DNA from: an uncultured Sphingomonadales bacterium
GTDB taxonomy: Bacteria > Pseudomonadota > Alphaproteobacteria > Sphingomonadales > Sphingomonadaceae
Direction: 5' to 3'
NCBI GenBank assembly: GCA_937129355.1
Contig: CAKZNA010000311.1
Coordinates: 1 to 34,618, forward strand
Length of the DNA stretch: 34,618 nt
Position numbers and translations under genes: made by a program. The stretch's first letter is position 1, and each line of letters starts with the position of its first letter. Of the stretch, positions 9,047 through 17,455 are shown piece after piece. The notes under the pieces were generated by a model, which did not search any database, was not told where the DNA came from, and saw nothing but the letters and a program-made list of their open reading frames with translations.

Positions 9047-10387
9047 CTAACGAGGGAAGCGTGGTTGCGGGAAGGTGATTGATCTGAAATATTTCACCCG
9101 CTGCTTTTCCGTTTGCTGCATCAGCACGCGGTAATAATCGCGAGGGTAACGGCAGAAAGTATTCCCGAGATGTTCAGTCTCAGATATAACTAACGCGGTG
9201 AACGCCATGCCTTCGGCGCTTGCCGCATCCGCAGCCGCTCGATCCGGCTTCTCGTCAGGTACTGACTGGGATACCATTTTTTCGATCAATTTTTGCTGCC
9301 GCACCCTATCCTCTGCGCTTATCGGAATACCCATCGGCAAACGAGTTCTGCCCACCCTCTTGCATTTGTTGCGTTTCTTATTCGTCGAGGACGACCATAG
9401 ATCATTTTCGAGCTGCACCGCTTCCGCAACCACGGCGTCAGGGTAGTAAGCCATATCCCGAAACAGAACTTGTTTCAGCTTCGCCTCCGCATCGCGTTCT
9501 GCTTTTACGATATCCTTCCCCAAAACACCGCCGATCCATAATGCGGATACTGCCCGATGGTAATATCTCGTGTTTTTCTGTCTTAATGTCTGCCATAGGC
9601 TACCGCCGCCTAGTACGTCTTCTATTGCAGCATCGCCTTTCCAGCTTCCCGCCGGAATGCGGGTCGAGTTTGGCTTTACCACTGCAGTAACAGCGCCCTC
9701 GGTCTTGAGTATTTGGCTATCTGCATACCACATATCGGTACTTGGCGTTTTGGCGGCCTTTTCCATTAGACGCGCACTCAAATTTGCCGCAAGATAGGCA
9801 TTGTGTGCCGCCACATCACCGGCATTACTTTCGCTGGTGGCAAAGCTATGCCAGCCTCTTGAGGATGCCTGATGAAAGCCTAAGACGCCGTCCGAAGAGA
9901 TCGTGCGCCGTTTCCCGTTCAGGAAAGGTATCGTGCAGGCCGATGCACATATATGTTCTACATGGGTATCAAGCCCATATTTTCGTACAAGATTGGCAAC
10001 AGCCAATCCTTCTATGATCTGGCCACCATCCGACGAGAGGACGAGGGTTTTAACATTCGGGTTTTCCAAAAGCTTTTCGCGCAAACCGTGCGCGATGCCT
10101 CTCGAAAAAGCGCCTGCAAGATGCAGAGTTTTCCCATCGTTGGACACCAGAATATCTTTGATTAACTTTGGCTTTCGCTTTGACTTAGCCGGCGCCTTGG
10201 CAGGCTTCGCAGGCTCTTTCTTGTTCTCTACAGCAAAAACAACCTTTTCTGCCTTTTCCGGTTTAGCCACCTGAATTGCTGGGCTGGTTTCTTGAGATTG
10301 CGCCGATAGGCCGACCAAGGGCGATATCGCGAGAGCAAGCAGGATGCCTCCAACAAGATTCATTTGAGCCTGCAATCGCCGCGCCAC
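9047..10387 (-). CDS. Periplasmic ClpP-fold serine-protease-like protein, copy 2
   Basis: A 446-residue exported paralogue of the protein at 6790-8250. It has a signal peptide (about 1-30), a Lys/Ala/Pro linker (about 50-75), then the ClpP-like core with SDGG (119-122), S149 in CASACT and H172 in GFHQA. It lacks the long proline tract of copy 1. The start is taken as GTG at 10387 because GGAGAA sits at ideal distance, inside the last codons of the upstream prolyl oligopeptidase; ATG at 10363 has no such site. Only three bases separate it from that gene's stop, so translation is probably coupled. This implies a joint periplasmic peptidase function, which is inference. Confidence 0.8.
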   Translation of the reverse strand: MARRLQAQMNLVGGILLALAISPLVGLSAQSQETSPAIQVAKPEKAEKVVFAVENKKEPAKPAKAPAKSKRKPKLIKDILVSNDGKTLHLAGAFSRGIAHGLREKLLENPNVKTLVLSSDGGQIIEGLAVANLVRKYGLDTHVEHICASACTIPFLNGKRRTISSDGVLGFHQASSRGWHSFATSESNAGDVAAHNAYLAANLSARLMEKAAKTPSTDMWYADSQILKTEGAVTAVVKPNSTRIPAGSWKGDAAIEDVLGGGSLWQTLRQKNTRYYHRAVSALWIGGVLGKDIVKAERDAEAKLKQVLFRDMAYYPDAVVAEAVQLENDLWSSSTNKKRNKCKRVGRTRLPMGIPISAEDRVRQQKLIEKMVSQSVPDEKPDRAAADAASAEGMAFTALVISETEHLGNTFCRYPRDYYRVLMQQTEKQRVKYFRSITFPQPRFPR

Positions 10388-10390
10388 AAG

Positions 10391-12676
10391 CTATTCTCCG
10401 CTTTCTATCTTCAAACCCGTATGATGCGCGAGGAAGGCGTAGATGTCGCTATATTCCTCGATCAACTTATCCGTTGGCTTACCAGATCCATGCCCTGCCC
10501 GGCTTTCAATGCGGATGACCTTTGGCTGGCTTCCGGTATCGGCGGCCTGAAGCGCACTGATATATTTAAAGCTATGGCCCGGCACCACCCGGTCGTCGGT
10601 ATCGGCTGTCGACACGATCACCGCCGGATAGTCGGTGCCGGATTTAATATTGTGATACGGCGAATAGGATAACTGTGTTTTGAAATCGGCTTCTTTGTTC
10701 GGATAGCCATAATCATCGACCCAATAGCGGCCAGCCGTAAAGCGATCAAAGCGCAGCATATCCATCACACCCACCGCCGCATGGCCCGCAGCAAATAAGT
10801 CGGGACGCTGGTTTACAGACGCGCCAACAAGCAAACCGCCATTGGAGCGCCCTTCGATGGCCAACTGATCTTTTCCTGTGATCCCTTCGGCTTTCAAATA
10901 TTCGCCAGCAGCGGCAAAATCATCAAACACATTCTGTTTGTTTTGAAGGCGTCCAGCATCATGCCAAGCCTTGCCATATTCGCCGCCACCGCGAAGCGAA
11001 GCTTGCGCATAAACGCCGCCGGATTGAATCCACGCCATCCGCGTCGCTGAATAGGATGGGGTCAGCGAGATGTTGAATCCGCCATATCCATATAACAACG
11101 TGGGTGCGCCCTTTGATAGGTCGAGGCCCTTTTTATAGACCACGAATAGCGGGATTTTCGTTCCATCTTTCGAAGGGTAGAAACGCTGCTCTATTGTCAC
11201 TTCATCGGGATCAAAGGCCAGTTTTGCTGCGGCAAAGACCTTGCTCTCCCCGCTTACGCTATCAAACCGGTAAATCGCACCTGGCTGATTAAAGCTTGAA
11301 AAGCGGTAGAATGTTTCGGGGTTGCCCGGCTTGCCCGAAAAACCCGAAGCAGTGCCGATGGCGTTGAGGTTGATTTGACTTTTCCTGTTGCCATCCAAAT
11401 CGGTCGTTTCCGCTACCGACTTTGCATCTTGCATATAGGACAGGACCAAACGCTCCCCGACAATCTGCGCGCGTGACAGTGTTTCTTCGCGCTCGGCAAC
11501 GACATCTTCGAAAACAAAAGACACTTCTGAACAGGTCGAACTTTCAGTATCAACCGGGCAAGCCACGTCCGTTTCAACTGATTTTGACAGATCGGTTTTC
11601 ACCACCTTCAACTTCGGCGCGTCTTTATTCGTTACAAAATAGAGAGTATCGCCAACACCCTCGACCAGATTCCATTCATAATCGAAGCCCTTGACCAGCG
11701 TCTGCGCTTTCCAACTGCCTTTGCCAATGGGCATCATGTGCAGTTCATATTTCTCGTCCGTCCCCGATGAAGACGTCACGAGCACATATTGCCCGTCATG
11801 CGTCACTTCCGCCGAATGGTTTAGCTTCGGGCGATCAGGTGTTGAATAGACCGGAATATCTTTTGACTGCGCGGTTCCAACCTTATGATAGTAGACTGTC
11901 TGGTTGAGGTTGAGCGACTGGAATTCATCGTCCTTTTTCGGCTCGGGAAAACGCGAATATAAAAAAGCATCGTTACCGACCCAGGCAATACCGGTAAATT
12001 TTGCCCATTTCACTTCGTCGTCCATCGGCTTGCCTGTTGCTACATCCAGCACCTTGATCGTGCGCCAATCGGACCCGCCGTCCTGTATGCTGTAAGCCAA
12101 ATGCTTGCCGTCTGATGCAGGTACCCACCCTGCAAGCGCGGTAGCGCCATCCTTGGCCCAGCCATTTGGATCGATCAGTATTTTACCCTCGCCGTCCAAA
12201 CCTTCTCGCACATAAAGCACCGATTGGTTTTGAAGCCCGTCATTCTTGGTATAGAAATAATGCTTCCCTGCCTTTTCGGGCAAGCCGAAACGCTCATAGT
12301 CAAACAGCTTGGTCATTTTGGCTGCAAGTGCGTCGCGGCCGGGGAGTTTATCGAGATAACCGTCGGTAACCTCATTTTGCGCCTTCACCCAATCCGCTAC
12401 CTTTGGATTGACGCGCACGTCATCTTCCAACCAGCGATATGGGTCGGCGACATCGACGCCGAATTGCTTTTCAACCACATCCACCGTCTCAGTTTTGGGA
12501 TAGGCGAGGACTTCATAGCTATCCGAAGCGGCGCTATCGCCGGCCGCAGTAGCGGTCACTGTTTCAACTTCCGTATCGGTTTCGTCTGCGGCATTCGCAT
12601 TGGTAGCTATCATTGAAATCGCAATCATTGTGGTGGTCGAAAGTGCAAGTCTCGCTTTACGGCTGATCAGGCGCAT
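10391..12676 (-). CDS. Secreted prolyl oligopeptidase (peptidase family S9A)
   Basis: A 761-residue serine peptidase that in this family cleaves short peptides after proline. A signal peptide (about 1-29, ending NANA) places it in the periplasm. An N-terminal cap and seven-bladed beta-propeller (about 60-460) precede the alpha/beta-hydrolase domain. The catalytic triad is visible as S611 in GRSNGG, D695 in DDRVVPGH and H729 in AGHGSGKP. The chosen ATG (12676) gives the signal peptide; the frame is open to a TTG at 12766, which would add 30 atypical residues. It is longer than cytosolic homologues (about 700) because of the signal and an acidic Thr/Ala spacer. It is followed by a coupled ClpP-like gene. 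Confidence 0.92.
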   Translation of the reverse strand: MRLISRKARLALSTTTMIAISMIATNANAADETDTEVETVTATAAGDSAASDSYEVLAYPKTETVDVVEKQFGVDVADPYRWLEDDVRVNPKVADWVKAQNEVTDGYLDKLPGRDALAAKMTKLFDYERFGLPEKAGKHYFYTKNDGLQNQSVLYVREGLDGEGKILIDPNGWAKDGATALAGWVPASDGKHLAYSIQDGGSDWRTIKVLDVATGKPMDDEVKWAKFTGIAWVGNDAFLYSRFPEPKKDDEFQSLNLNQTVYYHKVGTAQSKDIPVYSTPDRPKLNHSAEVTHDGQYVLVTSSSGTDEKYELHMMPIGKGSWKAQTLVKGFDYEWNLVEGVGDTLYFVTNKDAPKLKVVKTDLSKSVETDVACPVDTESSTCSEVSFVFEDVVAEREETLSRAQIVGERLVLSYMQDAKSVAETTDLDGNRKSQINLNAIGTASGFSGKPGNPETFYRFSSFNQPGAIYRFDSVSGESKVFAAAKLAFDPDEVTIEQRFYPSKDGTKIPLFVVYKKGLDLSKGAPTLLYGYGGFNISLTPSYSATRMAWIQSGGVYAQASLRGGGEYGKAWHDAGRLQNKQNVFDDFAAAGEYLKAEGITGKDQLAIEGRSNGGLLVGASVNQRPDLFAAGHAAVGVMDMLRFDRFTAGRYWVDDYGYPNKEADFKTQLSYSPYHNIKSGTDYPAVIVSTADTDDRVVPGHSFKYISALQAADTGSQPKVIRIESRAGHGSGKPTDKLIEEYSDIYAFLAHHTGLKIESGE

Positions 12677-12724
12677 GTTTGAAAATCCCCATTCCTCTAT
12701 TGTTAAGTTCAAGCTAGCGGGACA

Positions 12725-12748
12725 AAGCATCCTGCGCAATGGATGCTT
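12725..12748 (-). other. Hairpin between the dehydrogenase-like gene and the peptidase gene
   Basis: Perfect 8-bp arms AAGCATCC and GGATGCTT enclose an 8-nt loop. On the minus strand the stem is followed by TGTCCC rather than a T-run, so at best it is a weak terminator. It lies in the 86-base gap before the prolyl oligopeptidase start. Confidence 0.4.
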
Positions 12749-12762
12749 GCCTTGATTTTGGG

Positions 12763-13863
12763 TCAATGGCTGATTTGCCTTTGCATGCCCAGCGCGTCAA
12801 AATCCTTGTCGAAATCAGCGAGGTTCAGCAGGCCCGCACAGGCCATCGAACCGCGCCACGGATAGACATCATCGCGCAGCCGCCGAACCATCGCCAAAGC
12901 GGCCAATGTAGGCGTGTAAGGTCCGCGATTGGCGTCCGCCTGCAATGTCCACCGCGCCGCTGCGGCCTCGCCCTTTGCTCCAAGCCCATCGACATAAACA
13001 TCCATTGCCCCCTTGTCGCTTCCGAAGGGGAGAAAACGCTGCGCCAACCAAAGCATTATACCAGCAGCTGGTTGCAATGTCGGGATGAGGCCCCACCGGA
13101 CAGGCAAGCTGAGCGCGAGCAACCCGAGGTGTAGGACTGATAGCTCTAGCCCTGCAAAAAATTCGGCGGAATTTTTGGGGTGATAACGCTCGACGAGCAG
13201 ATCCTGATCCGGCGTATCGCATATACTCGCCCATCTCTTCCCGACGGTAGGCAAGTCGGTGCGATGGGTCATCCCCCAGCCAGGTTGTTCCTGCCATTGG
13301 CCTCCGCGAAAAACGCGCACTGGTTTGCCGGTATAAGACAGGATGGCCTCGACAACTGCCCGCCCTCGCGGTGCGCGATTGCCCGGGAAAATGCCAACAC
13401 GAATATTGTCAATCTGCTGCCAGCCCGAAGTGAGGTGATCGATCACTGCATGAGATAGTGCAGGGATAGAACTTGCGCCGGTTACGACCGCGATATCCGC
13501 TTCTTTCGCGGCCTGATCAAATCGGCTTATATTCGCCACAAATTTGCGGCCATCGGCAAGATCGATATATTGGCATTTTGCCGCAATCGCGGCCTCGATC
13601 ACTTGGCTGTGTGATCGTTGAAACGGGCCTGCGGCATCAATCACCATATCGACACCATCAAGATCACGGGCAGTAACAATATCGCGATCTAGGCTCCGCG
13701 CTTTCACATTCGAACGACCGCTGGCGATGCGCTCAAGCGGGGCCAACCGGCGACCAGCAAGAGTTAAGGATATGCCCTGCTCTTCCGTCAACAATTCGGT
13801 TAAGCGACTTCCGAAAACACCGCTCGCGCCGATAATCATTATATGGGGCTTACCCGCCATCAT
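12763..13863 (-). CDS. Saccharopine dehydrogenase-like NAD(P)-binding protein
   Basis: A 366-residue protein with an N-terminal Rossmann domain, GASGVFG (12-18), and the layout of the saccharopine dehydrogenase-like family, including the AAGPF and YIDLADG motifs. A hydrophobic stretch around 238-278 suggests membrane contact, as in the saccharopine-dehydrogenase-like oxidoreductases linked to lipids. True lysine metabolism is unlikely. The ATG at 13863 overlaps the upstream stop as ATGA; an alternative ATG at 13890 lacks a better binding site and lengthens the overlap. The upstream partner is a DUF4166 protein. These two domains are known to occur fused in other bacteria, so they probably work as one unit. 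Confidence 0.82.
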   Translation of the reverse strand: MMAGKPHIMIIGASGVFGSRLTELLTEEQGISLTLAGRRLAPLERIASGRSNVKARSLDRDIVTARDLDGVDMVIDAAGPFQRSHSQVIEAAIAAKCQYIDLADGRKFVANISRFDQAAKEADIAVVTGASSIPALSHAVIDHLTSGWQQIDNIRVGIFPGNRAPRGRAVVEAILSYTGKPVRVFRGGQWQEQPGWGMTHRTDLPTVGKRWASICDTPDQDLLVERYHPKNSAEFFAGLELSVLHLGLLALSLPVRWGLIPTLQPAAGIMLWLAQRFLPFGSDKGAMDVYVDGLGAKGEAAAARWTLQADANRGPYTPTLAALAMVRRLRDDVYPWRGSMACAGLLNLADFDKDFDALGMQRQISH

Positions 13864-14528
13864 TGATCGCGGAAAACCGCCCGCTGCCATATTAGCTCGC
13901 CAAATAATTTATGCTTCAGCCGCAGCGTGAAATCAAATTTCCCATGGCCGCGATCAATATGACGTACTTTCGTCTCCCCCGGCGCAATCCAGCGCGGCAG
14001 GCGCATGCGGAATTTTCCGGCCTGCCAGAAATAGTGGTCGCTGGTAAATGCCAGTCCATTGCCTATCGCGCGGACACGCAGCGCCATACCAATGCCCATA
14101 CCGATATGTTCCTCCAGGCCAGTGGGGCCAGCAAATCGCTTGGCGCTATTGATCATTTGAGGAAAGCCCTTGGCATGATGATAAACGCGGGTCCAAATCT
14201 GGCCGCCACCCTCGCCATCCTCTGCCACGCATACTGCCGCCGGCACATCAATGTCGCGCCGAAGCGGAAGCGGCCCGCCAATGACACGAAGAAGCTGTGC
14301 CATGCACCAACCGATACGGCTGAAACGTGCCTCTTTAATATCACCAGCATATAGTGCCACTTTACCATTTGCGAGCCGCTTGCTGAACCGGCTGCGCACA
14401 GCGCCAGGCAAGGCATCCCAATCTGCGCGCGGCAGCAATGCGCGAAAGCGAAGATCGAAAAACTCGGCTTCACAGGCGGCACGTTGCCGCCGATCATCGC
14501 ACTGCTTTTTCTTTCCTTGCTGCCGCAT
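13860..14528 (-). CDS. DUF4166 domain protein
   Basis: A 222-residue cytoplasmic protein assigned to DUF4166 from the blocks RFSKRLANGKVALYAGD, GGPLPL and GPTGLEEHIGMGIGMALRV. The molecular function is unknown. It ends within the start codon of the saccharopine-dehydrogenase-like gene (ATGA), so the two are translationally coupled. The ATG has AAGGAG seven bases upstream, a strong site. Upstream lies a repeated TTTCTGTT palindrome (14555-14581) that probably controls the pair. The N-terminus is highly basic (RQQGKKKQ). The family's frequent fusion to dehydrogenase-like domains suggests a role in a shared, perhaps lipid-related, reaction. Confidence 0.8.
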   Translation of the reverse strand: MRQQGKKKQCDDRRQRAACEAEFFDLRFRALLPRADWDALPGAVRSRFSKRLANGKVALYAGDIKEARFSRIGWCMAQLLRVIGGPLPLRRDIDVPAAVCVAEDGEGGGQIWTRVYHHAKGFPQMINSAKRFAGPTGLEEHIGMGIGMALRVRAIGNGLAFTSDHYFWQAGKFRMRLPRWIAPGETKVRHIDRGHGKFDFTLRLKHKLFGELIWQRAVFRDQ

Positions 14529-14554
14529 GCCGCTTCTCCTTGCGACTCAATGAT

Positions 14555-14581
14555 TTTCTGTTATTTCTGTTTTAACAGAAA
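14555..14581. promoter_or_regulatory. Three-half-site operator upstream of the DUF4166 operon
   Basis: TTTCTGTT occurs at 14555-14562 and again at 14564-14571 as a direct repeat nine bases apart, and its exact complement AACAGAAA follows at 14574-14581. The last two form an 18-nt palindrome with 8-bp arms. The block ends 27 bases before the ATG of the minus-strand gene at 14528, where a repressor would block transcription. Size and symmetry fit a TetR- or MarR-type dimer site; the regulator is not in the window. Confidence 0.6.
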
Positions 14582-14627
14582 TGCGTGATCGGTCAAGAGA
14601 ATCATTAACGCCTAGCGGTCACGTAAA

Positions 14628-14662
14628 CAAAAAAAGGCGGATCATCGCTGACCCGCCTTTTT
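14628..14662. terminator. Strong intrinsic terminator after rplQ
   Basis: Arms AAAAAGGCGG (14631-14640) and CCGCCTTTTT (14653-14662) form a 10-bp stem with a 12-nt loop. On the minus strand the GC stem runs into seven T residues (14634-14628), the canonical end for the ribosomal supercluster. It can work on both strands. Confidence 0.92.
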
Positions 14663-14686
14663 AACTTCTTTTGTTTGTGGCTGACT

Positions 14687-15118
14687 TTAGACGGCCGCGC
14701 CTTCCAGCTCGGCATCAGCGTCAACTTCAACCGGGCCGCTATCCTGACCTTTTGCGTCTTCGTTGCGGTCGACCAGTTCGATCACGCCCATGGCGGCGCT
14801 GTCCGATGCGCGGAAGCCCGCTTTAACGACGCGGCAGTAACCGCCGTTGCGATCTTTGTAGCGCTCGGCAAGTTCACCAAATAGTTTCTTAAGCTGCTCA
14901 TCATCCATCAAGCGGCTCTGCGCGAGACGGCGGTTGGATAGGCCACCTTTTTTTGCCAGCGTGATCAGCTTTTCGACATAGGGGCGAAGCTCTTTGGCTT
15001 TCGCTATGCCGGTGATGATCTGCTCATGCTTGATAAGCGACGCTGCCAAGTTGCGCAGCATAGCTGTACGGTGCGCGCTATCGCGGTTCAGTTTCCGTTG
15101 GCCAATTTTATGACGCAT
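14687..15118 (-). CDS. rplQ: 50S ribosomal protein L17
   Basis: L17 of 143 residues binds domain III of 23S rRNA near the peptide exit side. The start MRHKIGQRKLNRDSAHRTAM is diagnostic. E. coli L17 has 127 residues; here the C-terminus carries about 16 extra acidic and alanine-rich residues (from about 120), a milder version of the tails on L3 and S5. It is the last gene of the supercluster, 144 bases after rpoA, and is closed by the terminator at 14628-14662. The long structured gap before it suggests that its expression is adjusted separately from rpoA. Confidence 0.97.
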   Translation of the reverse strand: MRHKIGQRKLNRDSAHRTAMLRNLAASLIKHEQIITGIAKAKELRPYVEKLITLAKKGGLSNRRLAQSRLMDDEQLKKLFGELAERYKDRNGGYCRVVKAGFRASDSAAMGVIELVDRNEDAKGQDSGPVEVDADAELEGAAV

Positions 15119-15139
15119 ATTCTTTACTCCTTTTGCCGA

Positions 15140-15259
15140 CCCTTCCGGGCGGGAAACCGGTTCCCACTGTCCCTGAAGGGATCGGTCGTTCGTTAAAGGC
15201 CCGTGCTAGGTAGCCTGTAGCAGGCGGTGATAGGGGCCACCGCCAAAAGCCCTTTGGGC
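15140..15259 (-). other. Structured rpoA-rplQ intergenic region
   Basis: Four short stems lie in this gap. GCCC/GGGC (15259-15249) is followed by TTTT on the minus strand. CACCGCC with GGCGGTG (15238-15244 and 15223-15229) and GCCTG with CAGGC (15213-15217 and 15221-15225) share 15223-15225, so they cannot form together. Outer CCCTTC/GAAGGG (15140-15145 and 15175-15180) encloses GGGAA/TTCCC (15151-15155 and 15161-15165). This could be an attenuator or processing region upstream of rplQ. Confidence 0.45.
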
Positions 15260-15262
15260 AAA

Positions 15263-16321
15263 TTAACCGAGCAATTCCTGCTCAAGCTTTTTCGCCATTT
15301 CTTCGATATTCTCTGGCGGCCAGCCAGGAATGTCCATGCCAAGGCGCAGACCCATGGAAGACAACACTTCCTTGATCTCGTTAAGCGACTTGCGGCCAAA
15401 GTTTGGCGTGCGCAGCATTTCGGCTTCGCTCTTCTGCACCAGATCGCCAATATAAATGATATTGTCGTTTTTCAGGCAGTTTGCAGAACGAACGCTGAGC
15501 TCCAGTTCGTCGACCTTCTTGAGAAGATAACGGTTGAGCTGGTTTGCTTCGTCTTCGGCGGTGGTTGCCGAAGCAGCCTGACCGATAAGCTGAGAGCTTT
15601 GCGCAAGCGCATCTTCAAAGTGAACGAATACCTGCAGCTGATCCTGAAGAATACGCGCAGCATAGGCCACTGCATCTTCTGGCGTTACCGTGCCGTCGGT
15701 TTCAACGGTTAGGTTCAGTTTATCAAAATCAAGTTCCTGACCAATACGGGCATTGTCGATCTTGTAAGCAACCTGACGGATTGGCGAATAGAGCGAGTCA
15801 ATCGGGATAAGGCCGATTGGCGCATCAGCAGGACGATTGGCAACCGCAGGAACATAGCCCTTGCCGCTGTCAGCCGTGATTTCCATGTTCAGCGTCGCGC
15901 CTTCATCAAGATGACAAATGACAAGCTTCGGGTTCATCACTTCAATGTCGCCCGATACAACAATGTCGCCTGCTTTGACTTCGGCAGGGCCCGTTGCGGA
16001 AAGCTGTAGACGCTTTGGTCCTTCGCCTTCCATCTTCAATGCAACCTGCTTCATGTTGAGAACAATGTCGGTGACATCTTCACGAACGCCGGCAAGCGAC
16101 GAGAATTCATGCAGAACATTTTCGATCTTGATCGAAGTGATGGCCGCGCCCTGAAGCGACGACAGAAGCGTACGGCGCAAGGCGTTACCCAGCGTCAGGC
16201 CGAAGCCGCGCTCGAGCGGCTCTGCAACGAAAGTGGCTTTGCGCGCAGGATCGCTACCTGTTTTCAGGTCGAGAGCGCTTGGTTTTTTCAGTTCCTGCCA
16301 GTTCTTGATATTGACTGTCAT
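15263..16321 (-). CDS. rpoA: DNA-directed RNA polymerase subunit alpha
   Basis: A 352-residue alpha subunit, which dimerises to nucleate RNA polymerase assembly and contacts activators and UP elements. The N-terminal domain holds [20 protein letters not shown] and the two alpha-specific beta-sheet blocks. The C-terminal domain (about 258-335) has [14 protein letters not shown] and [12 protein letters not shown], the helix-hairpin-helix DNA-binding part. It is slightly longer than the 329 residues of E. coli, with a charged tail [13 protein letters not shown]. It lies 112 bases after rpsK and before rplQ, as in most bacteria. Confidence 0.98.
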   Translation of the reverse strand: MTVNIKNWQELKKPSALDLKTGSDPARKATFVAEPLERGFGLTLGNALRRTLLSSLQGAAITSIKIENVLHEFSSLAGVREDVTDIVLNMKQVALKMEGEGPKRLQLSATGPAEVKAGDIVVSGDIEVMNPKLVICHLDEGATLNMEITADSGKGYVPAVANRPADAPIGLIPIDSLYSPIRQVAYKIDNARIGQELDFDKLNLTVETDGTVTPEDAVAYAARILQDQLQVFVHFEDALAQSSQLIGQAASATTAEDEANQLNRYLLKKVDELELSVRSANCLKNDNIIYIGDLVQKSEAEMLRTPNFGRKSLNEIKEVLSSMGLRLGMDIPGWPPENIEEMAKKLEQELLG

Positions 16322-16433
16322 GGATATCCCCTAGTCTTTGCTTGGCGGGACGGGCTTTGTGCACTTGCCAGTCCGGCCGTATTTGATGGGTTCAGAGCGA
16401 CCGGCCAGCCGCTCCAATTAGCCTGATTAGGCG

Positions 16434-16823
16434 TCAGACGCGCCGACGCTTTGATGGACGGACACCGTTATGCGGTATCGGGGTCACATCGCGGATAGAG
16501 GTGATGGTGAAACCAACAGCCTGCAATGCGCGAAGAGCAGATTCGCGTCCCGAACCCGGGCCCTTCACTTCAACTTCCAATGTGCGAACACCGTGATCGG
16601 CGGCTTTCTTGCCAGCATCTTCTGCTGCAACCTGCGCTGCATAGGGTGTCGATTTACGTGAGCCCTTAAAGCCCATCATGCCAGCCGAAGACCAGCTAAT
16701 CGCATTTCCTTGCGCGTCGGTGATTGTCACCATGGTGTTGTTAAAGCTGGCGTTCACATGCGCGACGCCGGCGGAAATATTCTTCCGCTCCTTCTTCTTC
16801 ACTCTTTGTGGTTCACGTGCCAT
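16434..16823 (-). CDS. rpsK: 30S ribosomal protein S11
   Basis: S11 of 129 residues, the same length as in E. coli, sits on the 30S platform near the mRNA exit and the E site. Recognised by [19 protein letters not shown], by [20 protein letters not shown], and by the end [10 protein letters not shown]. There is no extension, in contrast to several other ribosomal proteins here. It is 57 bases after rpsM. A separate rpsD (S4) gene, which lies between rpsK and rpoA in E. coli, is absent from this position, as is usual in alphaproteobacteria. Confidence 0.98.
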   Translation of the reverse strand: MAREPQRVKKKERKNISAGVAHVNASFNNTMVTITDAQGNAISWSSAGMMGFKGSRKSTPYAAQVAAEDAGKKAADHGVRTLEVEVKGPGSGRESALRALQAVGFTITSIRDVTPIPHNGVRPSKRRRV

Positions 16824-16880
16824 TATCTACAAATCCTGTCTGAAATTTTGTTGGAAGGAAGCTACCCGGAAAGGGCCAGC

Positions 16881-17249
16881 TTACTTCTTCTTACCAGCGA
16901 TAGCTTTGGGCTTGCCTTTGCGGGTGCGCGCATTGGTATGCGTACGCTGACCGCGCACTGGCAAACCTTTACGATGACGCAGGCCGCGATAGCAGGCGAG
17001 ATCCATAAGCCGCTTGATATTCATCGATGTATCACGGCGAAGATCGCCTTCGACCATATGGTCGGCATCAATGGTTTCACGGATTTGAAGGACTTCAGCG
17101 TCCGTCAGATCCTGAACACGGCGGGTATGGTCAATGCCAATCTTGTCGGCAATTTCAACGGCTTTGGTACGACCAATGCCATGAATGTAGGTGAGCGCAA
17201 TAATTACGCGTTTATTTGTGGGGATGTTGACCCCGGCAATACGTGCCAC
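16881..17249 (-). CDS. rpsM: 30S ribosomal protein S13
   Basis: S13 of 122 residues is in the head of the small subunit and forms intersubunit bridges near the P-site tRNA. Seen: [20 protein letters not shown] at the start, the helix-two-turn-helix region with [10 protein letters not shown], and the basic tail [20 protein letters not shown]. The start codon is GTG (17249), preceded by GGAG at nine bases. It opens the alpha operon: 206 bases separate it from the gene upstream, and a hairpin lies in that gap. rpmJ, which precedes rpsM in E. coli, is not here. Confidence 0.98.
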   Translation of the reverse strand: MARIAGVNIPTNKRVIIALTYIHGIGRTKAVEIADKIGIDHTRRVQDLTDAEVLQIRETIDADHMVEGDLRRDTSMNIKRLMDLACYRGLRHRKGLPVRGQRTHTNARTRKGKPKAIAGKKK

Positions 17250-17326
17250 TTATACTTACTCCTAGCTCCACGAGGGTCCGAAAACCGCTCATCTCATCGC
17301 GTTGATATATAACCCGAAACGCACAA

Positions 17327-17358
17327 GAGCAGCGGACGCAAAATTGGCGCTGCTGCTC
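17327..17358 (-). other. Hairpin in the leader of the alpha operon
   Basis: Arms GAGCAGC (17327-17333) and GCTGCTC (17352-17358) form a 7-bp stem, 77 bases upstream of the GTG of rpsM. On the minus strand the stem is followed by TTGTGCGTTT, a broken T-run, so it may terminate transcription of the upstream SRPBCC gene or form part of the rpsM leader. A promoter for rpsM probably lies nearby but I cannot pinpoint it. Confidence 0.4.
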
Positions 17359-17455
17359 GTTTCCGCTTTTCGGATTTGGGCGCGTTACAGCGAGTCGCTG
17401 ATTCTGTCAAGCCGCGCGGTTTAGGCCATGTCGAGCCGCACAGCCCGGTCGAAGA

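Noticed and set aside
12677..12766. 30-residue N-terminal extension of the prolyl oligopeptidase
   Set aside because: It begins at a TTG and runs through a hairpin; the ATG at 12676 directly starts a normal signal peptide.
16322..16433. Search for rpsD or another small gene between rpsK and rpoA
   Set aside because: The 112-base gap has no frame with family resemblance; only weak 4-5 bp stems are present.
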